Source of the DNA: Eublepharis macularius
Taxonomy: Eukaryota; Chordata; Lepidosauria; Squamata; Eublepharidae
DNA length: 64,000 nucleotides
Direction: 5' to 3'
NCBI RefSeq assembly: GCF_028583425.1
Contig: NC_072806.1
Coordinates: 36,502,001-36,566,000, forward strand
The notes below the pieces were generated by a model. That model did no database searches and was not told the DNA's origin. It saw nothing but the letters and a program-made list of their open reading frames with translations. Position 1 is the stretch's first letter, and every line of letters starts with the position of its first letter. The position numbers were made by a program, and so were the translations under genes. Shown piece by piece: positions 21,001 to 33,000 of the stretch.

Positions 21001-24000
21001 GGCTTAAGACACAGTAGGTGTAGCAGAGAAAGTAATTGGCCTGCTGGGGAAATAATTGAACAACTTGGCAGAGGCACTGGGGAAAAAATGGCAAGTCCTG
21101 AGGCAATAACAGTTTCTTGCTAAATTTATCTCCAAGTCTGAAACTGGGGTCGTTGTCACAGGCAAAATTTTGGAGTATCCCTTTTCCACTTAGATAATCG
21201 CTCTGGTAGTTGCTCCATCCAAATATGTCCAGGGCTTTTTTTCAGCAGGAACGCTGTGGAACGGAGTTTCCTGGAACCTCTTGAAAATGGTCACATGGCT
21301 GGTGGCCCGGCCCCCTGATCTCCAGACAGAGGGGAGTTTAGATTGCCCTCCGTGCCACTCTGTCTGGAGATCAGGGGGGCGGGGCCACCAGCCATGTGAC
21401 CATTTTCTCCGAGGGCAACCCACTGAATTCCACCACCTCTTTTCCCAGAAAAAAAGCCCTGAATATGTCTAATTGCTCACTTATGTCAAAGGAAACCATC
21501 TTTGTCTCAAAGAATCAAAAAGTCTTCTCTGTATTTTATACCAAAAGAAAAAGTGAATGAGTTCATTTTGGATGAACCGTCCAAATTGTCACATGTAACT
21601 GATACCTGAGTGGATGAAGAGACATCACCTGAGTTTCTGGCTCAGCAGCAGGCTAGACTCAATAACATGGATGCCATGTTATATCATGATTCCATCTCTC
21701 TAAATGGTCACCTCATTTAGAGTGCAGACACGATACTTCATGCTTTTGAGAAAGGTTAAGGATTCTGTTTGTATACTGGTCTAGAAATTTCCTGCCTAAG
21801 ATGACGAAGAGGCCTCGAGAGTGGCATTGTGAGCAGCAAGGACTGTTGTCTTAGTACACTAAATCCCTCTGAGTGCAGCTCAGAATTTCACTGCGCCCAA
21901 AGCAGTGGTCCCAAGTTTACAGCAGAGCGTGGCCTTGACTCGGTGTTTTGCTTGTCCCTGTACATTCTCAGTGAGTTAATTCAAAATGGTACTAGAGACT
22001 CTGCTTATCCTATTGTATTGGATGCCTTTCCTGTTTTGCAACCCAAGTATATGGACAAGATTCTTGGCGATTGAGATCCATCACTAGTATCTTGAATCCT
22101 TGCTTATCCTGCCATTGATAGACATGGGCTTGGCACCTAGGTGAGAGCACAATGCACTGTCCCATCAGGTCTGTATCTCAAATCAAGTAACCACATTCCA
22201 AGGACAGCCACAAGTATTGATCTTATGCATTTACCCTCAGCTCTAGAAACCAGGAAAAGGCTTGTCATTGCATCAGAAGCCTTAACACAATAGGCTTGGC
22301 AATCCCAGCATCAGGTTCAGTTGTGTAGCCTGGTTACTACGGTTAGGGACAACACGGCACAGGGTTTCTGATCTGATAGGCTTACCATGACCTCTTCTAC
22401 CCTGTGACGGTTCACCATTACAGTAAGAAGTGCAAGCTGGCCTGTAAGACATTTTAACTAAATGGTTCTTGTAACTTTTGCCATTGTTCTTGATACTTAG
22501 GCCAGTTACTAGCCAAAGACTTGGAAGAAAGGGATTGTTGCAAAAACTGCATTTTCCCTTATCTCCCTCATCTGTCTTTACTTCATATGAGGGTTCTTCG
22601 AGTAAACGGTGGACCGTTTTTTAAAAAATTATTTTTCCCTTCCAGGAGTTTGACAACTATGCTGAATGGGACTTAAGGGATATAGATTTTGTGGAGGATG
22701 ACTCAGATCTTTTACATGGTGAGTTCTGTGCCAAACGAGAGAGAGGTTAGAAAATTATTTCCCATGGTTGAAAATATTTACTTAGATTTTTTTCTGTTAT
22801 GTTACTTTCCTTAACCACCTCCACCCCCCCGTCCAAGAATAAAATCTCAGGTTATTTTTGATTTTTCAGATTTGTGAAACCACTTTGGTAGTCGCCTTAT
22901 TTCTATTCACTAGCCAGTCTTTACTAATGTACTTTTAGTCTGGGATGGGTTGGATAACTCTTTTCTAACAAAGGATATTCTTAGATCCCCTTTGCATGTA
23001 CATCCTAAGGCCCAAAAGCTGCTTCAGCATGGTGTGGTCTCATGCCTGGGGTTTTAACAACAACTACAACAACAACAGTCGATTTATATACCACCCTTCA
23101 GGACAACTTACTGCCCACTCAGAGCAGTTTACAAGATATGTTATTATTATCTCCACAACAATAATCACCCTGTGAGGCTGAGACAGCTCCTAGAAGCTGT
23201 GACTGACCCAAGGTCCCCTAGCTGGCTTCAAGCGGAGGGGTGGGGAATCAAACCTGATTCTCCAGATTAGAGTCCTGCATGCTTAACCACTACTCCAAAC
23301 TAGCATGATAATAGCATAAGCAAATGGGAGAGACCACAGGGCGCAGACCACACCCACAGTCCTGCAGCATAGGACTGTACAATCATGAAGCACGTCCCAC
23401 ACTGCTTGGCACACAGGGGGGGAGGGGCATATTTTACTTCCATTGTAGTGACTAGGAACTGTTTACTCAATCCTGTCTTCAAACAAGATTCATCCTACCT
23501 CTTTCTTGCTGAAGAGCATGATCTTTTACATGCTATGATAAAAGCAGGCAGTGTTGGTGGATTTTGTGAGGACTGGGGAGATAAACTTGGTGCTAATCTC
23601 TCATATGGTAGATTTATTCTTTACACTCACTCCTCTCTCTCTCTCTCTCTCTCTCTCTCAAAACTTCCACAGCTTTGAAGATCGCGGTAGTAGATATCTA
23701 TCACTCTAGGTTAAAAGAAAGGCAACGGAGGAAAAAGTGAGTCCATGATTACCTTTTCAGTCCTTCAAAATAGGGTGTGCTTTTGTCATAAAACAGTAAG
23801 TGTTTGTATAATAGTGAGGCATAAGAGCCAAAGAAGACATCACAGGGGCAGCCATATTTGTTCATGTGTCTATCTCATTTATGTTAACAGTGGTGGGTGG
23901 GTCTTAATTTTAAATCAGAAAAGGGTATATGAAACCCTCTCCCAGCCTTATCCTTTGCCCAGTCTGTTCTCATTTGCTCCTCAGCCTGGCTCAGATACCA

Positions 24001-27000
24001 GACGTTAGCTAAGTTGGGTGGGAGGTGAGGCAAGAGACATGGGAGAGCTTAGCTCCGCCCCCCCGTTTGTCCATTTTCATGTTAAAATTAGACCCCTTGC
24101 TTTTTATGTGGGGAGTGGGATAGGTAAACAAACACGGCCATCAACATCACATCAAGCTTGGCCACAACTGATAAACCAATGAATTGGCAGCACCCTTTGC
24201 ACCAGAGCCACAAATGTCATACAGACCTGCGGCGTGTCTTTGGGGCATATCTGAAGGTGCTTGTTTGGGCTGAAAGCCTAGCCTCCCAAGCCTCTGGCTG
24301 CAATTCTAAACATACTTACTAAGGAGTGTGCCCAAGGGATTTTCTTCCGAATAACTACTCTTAGGATTGCCCTGTCTGTCCCGTCCCTTTATAACTTAAT
24401 ACTTTCCATAGGAGAAATCAGTAATTGCACTTTGTTGCGGCTCTTAAGAGGTCAGTTAATCTGGGAGAGGGGTGCACAGAGATTCCTTACTCCTGATTTA
24501 AAATGAACACATGTTAATTCAGCCTTCTTGCCCTCAACCTTATTAGCTCCCAGCTCCACATCCCTGTCAATCTATGCTTCTGAGGCCGGCCAGCCAAGCA
24601 GCTGGCTTACTCCTGAGGTGCCTGGCCCTACAGAGTGCTGGTCAACTATCACTATTGATCCTCTCTGTAACATACAATTAAAGGGAACGTTGGTTGCGTT
24701 CTAGAGTCCACTCATATGGAGCAGTGAAATTCCCAGTGGGCCTGGCCAGCGTTCTCTGTGAGCTGGCTGTTCCCTCCAGATCATGACCCAGAATCCTTTG
24801 CAACAGACAGGGTGCTATAGCGAATACGTTGAATAGAAAAGCGGTCAAAATCGCTGGCCTACGTCTGCAGCAGGGGATCCCAACTTTGGGGGGAGGGATC
24901 AAGCTTGTCTTCAGAGTCCTCTCTTTGAGCCCACCTGCCCACAAAAAATAACTTTCAGAAACTTATCCGCATCTCTTATGATACGTTCTACGGTACCCAT
25001 AGTCAGGAAGCCGAAGCTCCACCTTAGAGCGTACTTCTGGCAGCCTATTCTCAGCCTAGCAGGACAAACACGCAGCCTGAGAGTGATGCTAGAGCTCTGG
25101 ATCCAACTGTTACCCATGCCTGGATAAGTCATCTCATGCAATTTGCCACAGTGAACAGCTTCTGACTCTGCTTGATCTCGCAGCATCCTGAAGATGAGTG
25201 GGCTAATTAACGTTCTGTGTCATTTGCTTAACCAATTACATGACGCCCAAGAATGATTCGGCAACTCTTAATTTGAATAGTCCAATGTTTTTCAAATGTG
25301 TTGTTCAACTTGGGGTGTGCCAACAACTTATTTCAGCTTCTACTGATTTTTCCTGCACCTCCCAAATAACTTTCCCCATTTTATAAACACGTTCTTCTGC
25401 TGCTTTCTTCATCTTGTTACCACTTCCTCCCAGCTAACTGCCCATTGCAGTAGAATAATTGGAGACCATGATGTTTTGGATGAATGAAAATTCAATTCTT
25501 GTCAACCCCCTGGTCCCAAATATTAAAATGTTTGTAAGTTGGGTAACAGACAAGAATAACAGCTGAAGGTCCTACTGATGTATTGGTATTATTGCAAGGG
25601 TAGGCTGGGAGGCAAAAGGGTCTGGGAAGAGGCCCCTTCCCCCCTCCCCACAGGGGGAGGAAGGAAGACACGAGCTGTCCATCTTGTGCGGGATGACAGC
25701 TCTTGACTCATGCCTGCCTCTCACAAGATGGGGGCTGCCTGCTGACTAACCAATTTTATTGTAGCGTGAGCTTTCGAGAACCACAGCTCTCTCCGTCAAA
25801 TGCACGGAGGGTGTCCAATAAAGTTGGTTAGTCTTAAAGGTGCTACGTTACATAGACGTGCATTATCAGCTCTCTCCATGTGGATTTTAGTCTTAGAAAG
25901 AAGCCTGCTTGGTGGAGGAGCCTGATCAGGGCCATGAAGCTAAAAGGGGGAGTTAATACTTCCTCCCCTGTATAACGTTTCCCCAACTGAAAGGCCACTT
26001 CCCTTCCCTCCACCTTGGCTGATGTTAGCGCCAGTGAGAGGGAAAAGCGGGACGCCCTTTTTTCTGTTCCCTGTCAAAGCTAGTAGCAACCTAATGGGCC
26101 AATTTCTAGCACAGAAATGGTGTAGAGGGAAAGAGGTAACTGACCATCAAAGCTACATCCAGCCTCCAGACAGCTCTTACCTACCAGTCAGCGTTCAGCA
26201 GTGAACCAGCCAATGAGGAGGGTTGGAGGGTGGGAATGGATGGCGGAAGCAGACGGACTGTCTGGGTAAAAAGAATTATTAAGATGGAGTTACGAAATAA
26301 GGGTCTTAAATTCCTCATGCTGCGGAAGGAATTAGAAGGGCCTTTCTTTGAAGAAGGAAAATCATATGATTAAGCTCTTTCTACTAAGGAATAATGTTGG
26401 TGTCTTTCTGAGCCATGACATTGCCCCTCTTTACAGAAAGTTGTATAAATACCTCCATTACTTCCTTAGGGTTCCAAAACAAGAATATTTCCTTGGGCTG
26501 TCTTTCTGTCTCCATTAAATAGATTGCTTAACAAGATATTGGCAGTTAAAGCTATTTCTTTATAGTTTAATTTAGTTTATTTTTGTTTACATTAATTATA
26601 GTCCACCTTTCTCATGGAGACTTGAGGTAGAGTACACAGTGTGAGGCAATGCGGTCAGAGGCGTTAACATACAGTCAGAGGCGTGGGCATCAGGGTATGG
26701 ATTGTCGAAATTTAAATATTCCCAGACATCTGATACAGAGCTGAAACAATGCTTAAGCAAAACATAAGCATTTAGCAACGTATGAGTATGAGTAGTTAGA
26801 CAGGAATATAGTCCATAGCCCTTGACTCTTAACCAAAACGTCTCTTTGAACCATTTCCTCATAGTACAACCCTCCTCTGGGTATAAAAAAGCTCTCGTGA
26901 ATAATTCAGTTTTGCATAGTTTGCGGCAGGGCTTTTTTTCAGCGGGAACACAGTGGAACGGAGTTCCGGAACCTCTTGAAAATGGTCACATGGCTGGTGG

Positions 27001-30000
27001 CCCCGCCCCCTGATCTCCAGACCGGGGGGGGGAGTTTAGATGGTCGGCACGGAGGGCAATCTAAACAGACTGAGGGGAGTTTGTGAGGTGGGGGCCACAA
27101 CAGAGAATGCAGATGTTTTGCCCATTTGCAAAGTGGCACCTGCAGAAAGCCTTGTTCAGATGAGTGAAGCGGCCATGCTGGACCCTAGGGAGAGGGGCGG
27201 TCCTGCAGATAGGAGGGACCAGGGCCATAAAGAGCTTTGTATGCGATAGCCAATAACTTAAGAAACATGCTTAATAGAATATACAAAAGTAGAAGATAGC
27301 AGGCAGGAAATTTTGTAAATGAAAAAAGAAATCGGGGTTTTTTCACTCACTCTCTCTTCTGCTCATCTGAGCACCCGATCTTTCAGCTTTTCTACAGTAA
27401 TTTTTTAGGAGAGAGACAGATGTGTAGAAAAGGTAGAACATAGGTGTCATAATGCAGCTGAGTAAAATAAAGAGCAGTCCTATGGGGGTTCTGTTTTTGC
27501 TGAAACGGGGACTTAACTGGGGACAATTTTACTCCCCACAGGTGATCCAGCAGATGACTAACCTAGACTAAGTAACCTATCCTTGGTTATGACCATCAAG
27601 CCTCATTTTAATGGATTTTATGAAGCTATATGCCTTTAACAGTACCTGTTTTATGAACTTGGGAGGTAATAGAGTCATTTAGAGGAAGATTCTTCTGTAA
27701 GGCAAGCTATATATAACACACACTTGCCCAGCCTTTTCTGGAAAAGATATAAGGAGTATATTCTGCTACGTCCCTAGATGGTTTTTCTATCATGCGTAAC
27801 TGTTCACAGCTAGAAATTTACCTAATTCAGGATGCATCTTTTAATTACAGAATTATAAGAGACCACGGACTCATCAATCTCAGAAAGTTTCAGAGTGAGT
27901 ACCACAGTAGTCCGACTTAATTGCTGTGCTGTCCAGCTAAAATTGCTCTTTGTGGAATTATCTTTGGGGCTAACTGAAGAGACATTTAAATTGGAACCTT
28001 GCGAAGCACAGTGGTGTTCTATTGCAGCGAACCTAAGCACGAATATTCACCTGTCGTTGCTGCCCATGTCCCTTGATGCCTTGTTAGGATTGTCATAGCA
28101 GCAGAAATGGGACACACTGCCGTCTTCCTTTTCAAGCCTGGAATTCTGTGGCTAGAAAAGTTCTTAGAGGGTAATTCAGGAGTAGACCTTGTGATTCTAG
28201 GGCCCTGGGCAAATATCCAGGATTGGGGCCCAGAGTCCCTGTACTCTACCAGGAGCCCCACCCTCTCCTGGGTCCCACCCAAGGCCCAAGCAAGGGGCAG
28301 CCTCCAAGCCAGCTGTCTGAGAGTACACACTGCCACCATGACACTAGGTGCCCAAGCCATGGAGGGATGAGCTCATGTGGCAGCAGGAGCTTGCTCTCCA
28401 TGTTCTTTCCCCTTCCAACTGGGGGGCAGTGCAATGGGTTGTCAGGCCCTGCCATGCTGGGGAAGCAGCCTTGGATGGCCCGTGGTTAAGACTGCCCCTG
28501 CTGATACAGATACCCATAACAAGATCACCACAGTTTGTGTTACACTGACATTGCACAGGCTGTAGTGCTGCAAATGTTTCAGCTGCGTTTGGACAGGGAA
28601 ATGACAAATAAACGTACAAAAAGCTGACAGCATGGAATAACTTTCTGTGACGGTTGAAGACAGTGAACTTGTTTATACATTATGGTTTGATATTAGTTGC
28701 CGCTTGTGCTAAACCACATGCAAAACCTTTTATCTGCCACTCCCACAGTAGTTATTTTTATGGTAACAGAGAAGCAGCTTGAAAGAACCTCTTTGAAATG
28801 AATGGCCAACACTTAGGAGGGAACTTTGAGCTTGGCAGCATAGACATCACTTCCATCTGGTTACACGGTACAGATTCTCCCCTGGTGGGAAGCAGCGTCT
28901 GAAGTCAGCACAGGAGTGTCTTCAGGTTCTTACCACCATACGTGTCTCCCTTGCTAAAAAAGTAGTTTTTCTGTGTCCTGAAGTTCTAGAAAGAAGATAT
29001 CCAAAGGAGGTTCAGGATCTTTATGAAGCCATGAGGCATTTTGCAAGAATACTAGGACCAATGGAGCATGACAAATTCATCGAAAGCAATGCATGTAAGC
29101 ATCTGGACTTTTCATGTCCTTTTCTCTATCTGAAATATGGTGGGCTGTGCAAAGATTGCACTTGAATTCTTACGGCATGTAAGCTGTAACAAAGTCCACC
29201 ACATCAGCCAGTCTCTCTCCCCTCCCCCTCCCCCCCTCTCTCTCACACACACACCCTAGTATCCACCATAATTGTTACCTTTGGGCTTTACTATTGTATC
29301 ATCTATAAAGTCAGCATTTGTAAGCTTTGGAGTTACCCCAAGCTCTTAAAAAGGGGCAGGGAGAAAGGTGTGCATGCTCATGGACATGCAGTGAATATCT
29401 TATGATTTTTCATTTCAGAAAGTGTAAATTACATCTTTGCAGTTGTAAGCAGCTGCCTCTGATTAAAGCAACAAGTTTCCAGACAATTGTGGCCCTCACT
29501 CTCCATCCACTGCTGAAAGTAGCAACGTTTTGAACAAAATGTTGTGGAGTTAATCCCAACGCACAGAAACTTGACAGCATGGAAGCATCATACGTAGCAT
29601 GTCTCGACTTTGAATAGGGGACATAAGCACTAGAAAACCACGTGCTCTTGTCATAAGGGATCTAGGATTAGGATCTTCTGCATTGGTTGTTTGTTGTTGT
29701 TCCAGTCCTTTTTTTTCTTTTTTTTAACACTGGTTCTCCATTGCATTCATTTTGAAGATTGAGGAAACAGCACAAAGGATGGGTTCTTTAACCATTTCCT
29801 CCCATGCCTTTTCCTCAATCTAAATTCCACCCCCTTCCCCAAACTACTGTCAGTTCCATGGGGGGGGGAAGCTTTGTGATGAGAGACTGGGGGAAAGATA
29901 TGGGAGGAAAGGGTGACTTCCACCTAGGACCACTTCCCAGATCTTCAAAGCAATCACATGAGTCTACGTAGTTTTAAAAATTGCTAGGAGATCATGGATT

Positions 30001-33000
30001 TGAGCCTAAACCAGATCTCTGTGCCTTTTAAATGGTGCAGCAGTGCTTAACAGTGCTGGCATCCAAAATAACATGAAATAATTTGGAGACTCGTTCTCTT
30101 AAAAACTGCACGGTCACTTCAGCAGATAAATTTCCCCAATCACACAATGCCACATTTTGATGAGGAAAGTTCTACATACTGTCAATCCTTGCCAATTAAT
30201 TAGTTCCCCAAAGAGCCATTTTAAAGTTAGAGGGCTTGTCTTAAAATTTGTTTGGGGGACTTTGCAGATTTAATTTTGTGGGGTTATAATTAAGTGGCAT
30301 GTCAGGCATTGGCAGACTCCACAGTGTGACTTTGAGTAAGCAGCTTTGCTTCTTCAGAGTGCCTGACTTTTCCATCATCAAATCATGTTTATATTTTGCA
30401 TAATTAAACTATCTTTAAATTGACCTGCCCACATTCCAACATACATAGCCGGAAGTATTATTCCCCCGAAGTGGGGCGGAACAACCCACATCAAAGTTAT
30501 TCCTGTGATCCAATCCAAGCATATTCACAATAATGTGAGCACCAGTTTCTGCATAGCTCAGGTCTCATTTGGATCTAATGTCCATTAACAGTTTCTAATT
30601 AGTTATAGAGGTGAGGATTTTATTTGACCCAAGTATCCTTTAATGTGGTTAAGAGTGCATTTTAACAATGCACTGGGAACATACAGCAACTACAGGCTGG
30701 TCTGTATTCTTCCCCCTTTTTTCCCACCCTTCCGCCAAGGAGCTTTGGGCCGCGTACGTGGTTCTCCCCTGCTTCGTGTTGTCTTTATAGCAGCCCCGTG
30801 AGGTAGGTTAGGCTGAGACAGAACGACTAGTCCAGAGTCACCCTGGAAGTCTCATGGCAAGTGGATGTTTGAACCCAGTTTTCCTCGGCCCTAGTACAAT
30901 ACTCTCGTCACAAAATCCCATTGACCCTCTGTGGCCTCTTCACAGTAAGGAGCGACTCAGGTTGGGGGCTCCCCAGTCTATAGTTCTTGAACTATATTCA
31001 CAGCAGATTTAACTATGATAAAGTTAAAATGTATTCTAGGGGTATGCACTTCCAAAATTGTCATTTTAATTTCAGGTCTTTTTTTATATATAGGGCATGA
31101 TTTTCAGTATGCCAAAATTTTCAGGAATTTGATACTGTTTTTGTAATTTTTTTTCCAGCACAATTTTGTGTTTTGGAAGTGTGGCACCGAAAATCATATC
31201 CTTAAAAAAAAAAAACCTCTGAAATGTATAAGAATTTTTTTGATACTACCCCCGCCCCCCATCTCACTGTGGCAGCAGGAGCAAGGAGGGATAGAGGGGA
31301 CAGCATGCCTCTCTCGCATAGTCAGGTGGGTCTCTCCTTATGAGAAAATAATGGTCTTTAACATTTAAAGAGCCAGTGTGCTGCCAAACAGCTGCTTGCT
31401 AAAGCTGCTGCTCTCTCTCCCTCCCCCTTCCTGTACCACCAGAAACAGTCCTGGATTTCCAGGAGATTCATTGTTACTCCTGGAATTTCAGGAATGTCTT
31501 GGGTCTTCTCAGGTACTCCCAAACTAACCCCAAACAGCTACTTTTGGGTTTAATTTCAGCTCAGGTATATCCAAATAAACATCTCTAGTGTGCACCGATC
31601 TGGGTTGTTGCCAGATTTAATTATGTGCCTTGCTGCTGGTTAAACCTCTTACATATAAATGTAGGCACACCTTTAACTGCCATTAGTTTCTCTTCCCCCA
31701 TCCTGGAGTTTTAAAGCAGAGTTTAATCCAGTCTTAGAATCTCAATTAACAGGGAGGAAAACTAACTCCAGTTATGTCTGCCAGCTGAATTCAACTGAAT
31801 GCACTGAAACACATTTACATACAGGATTACTTTTACAAGTAATTTTCAGGATTGTTTTCACTGGCCATGTATGCCTGCTGGGGGTGTGCAATCCAGAATT
31901 CAGGGGGAAAGCCCGATTTTTGCCGATGCAGCTAAATTTGGCTTTCCTGAATCAAATCAGAGAATCCCAGGCCCAAGCGGAAAGAGTTGCTTTAGCAGCA
32001 GGCTTGCTCCTTCCTGGGCTTCTCTTACATTTTTTTCCAAGAAAGGAGGGGCAGGAGGGAGGGAGGAGTGAGTGGCCAATCTGTGCAGGAGCTCTCCTGT
32101 CTGCCTGGAATCTGGGAGTGATGCTGGTTCAGTTGAGCTGTGTTGTGAGTGTCCCTTGCTTCCATATAGTTTGGCTGAAGTGTGCTGTTTGTACATGATT
32201 CTTTAGTTTGATGTTGGTCCCCTTGTTTCACTGCTTGGGTGGATTCCATTTCCTTGCTTCAGTTTGGTTCTGTTAGACTTCCTCTGGGTTGAGCCTGCAT
32301 TTGGGAGTATGCCTTGGCCATGGCAGCCTTGCCCCAGTGTGTTTTGGCCTGGGAGCCAGCTTTGACTTTCATTCCTGCCATAGGAAACAATGGAAAATGG
32401 CTGTGGGCAGCTTGCTTAGGGAACACTTGGGTGTCGGAGAGGGGACTTCAGTTTGGTTCTTTTGGGCTTTCTGTGTGATGAGATTACATTTGGCAATGTG
32501 CCTTGACTATGGCAGCCTTGCCCCAGTGTGTTTCTACAACGGAGTCAGCTTTGAGTTTTTTTTCTCATAGAAAACAATGAAGAGTAGCTGGGGGCACCTT
32601 GTTCAGGGGCCACGGTCTCCAATCTTCCTGAAACTTGGGGGCCGGGGGGGGGGCAAGAGGACAATCAGGAGTAGCTTCCCTGCACATTTGGTGCTTGAAA
32701 AATGGGGGGGGGGGGGAACCCAAGCTCCCGGATGACGACGATGCTGCTGCTTATATACCATGCCCCACCCAGAGCAGCAGGGCACAGTGCTGCTTATATT
32801 AGTGCCCCACCCACAGCAGTGAACAAGTTAGTGTTATTATCCCCACAATGCAGCTGGGGGGGGCTGGGGCTGAGAGGAGTGGCTTACCCAAGGCCACCTG
32901 CTGAGCTCATGGCAGTAATAGGATTTGAACCAGTAGAGTGCTGATTTGCAGCCGAACCACTTTTTTTGAATAATAATTTTTATTTTATTAATAAGATTAA

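Noticed and set aside
24678-25186. Two overlapping minus-strand frames of 88-91 codons in TADA2A intron 9
   Set aside because: No similarity, no start context, no splice sites; not distinct from chance.
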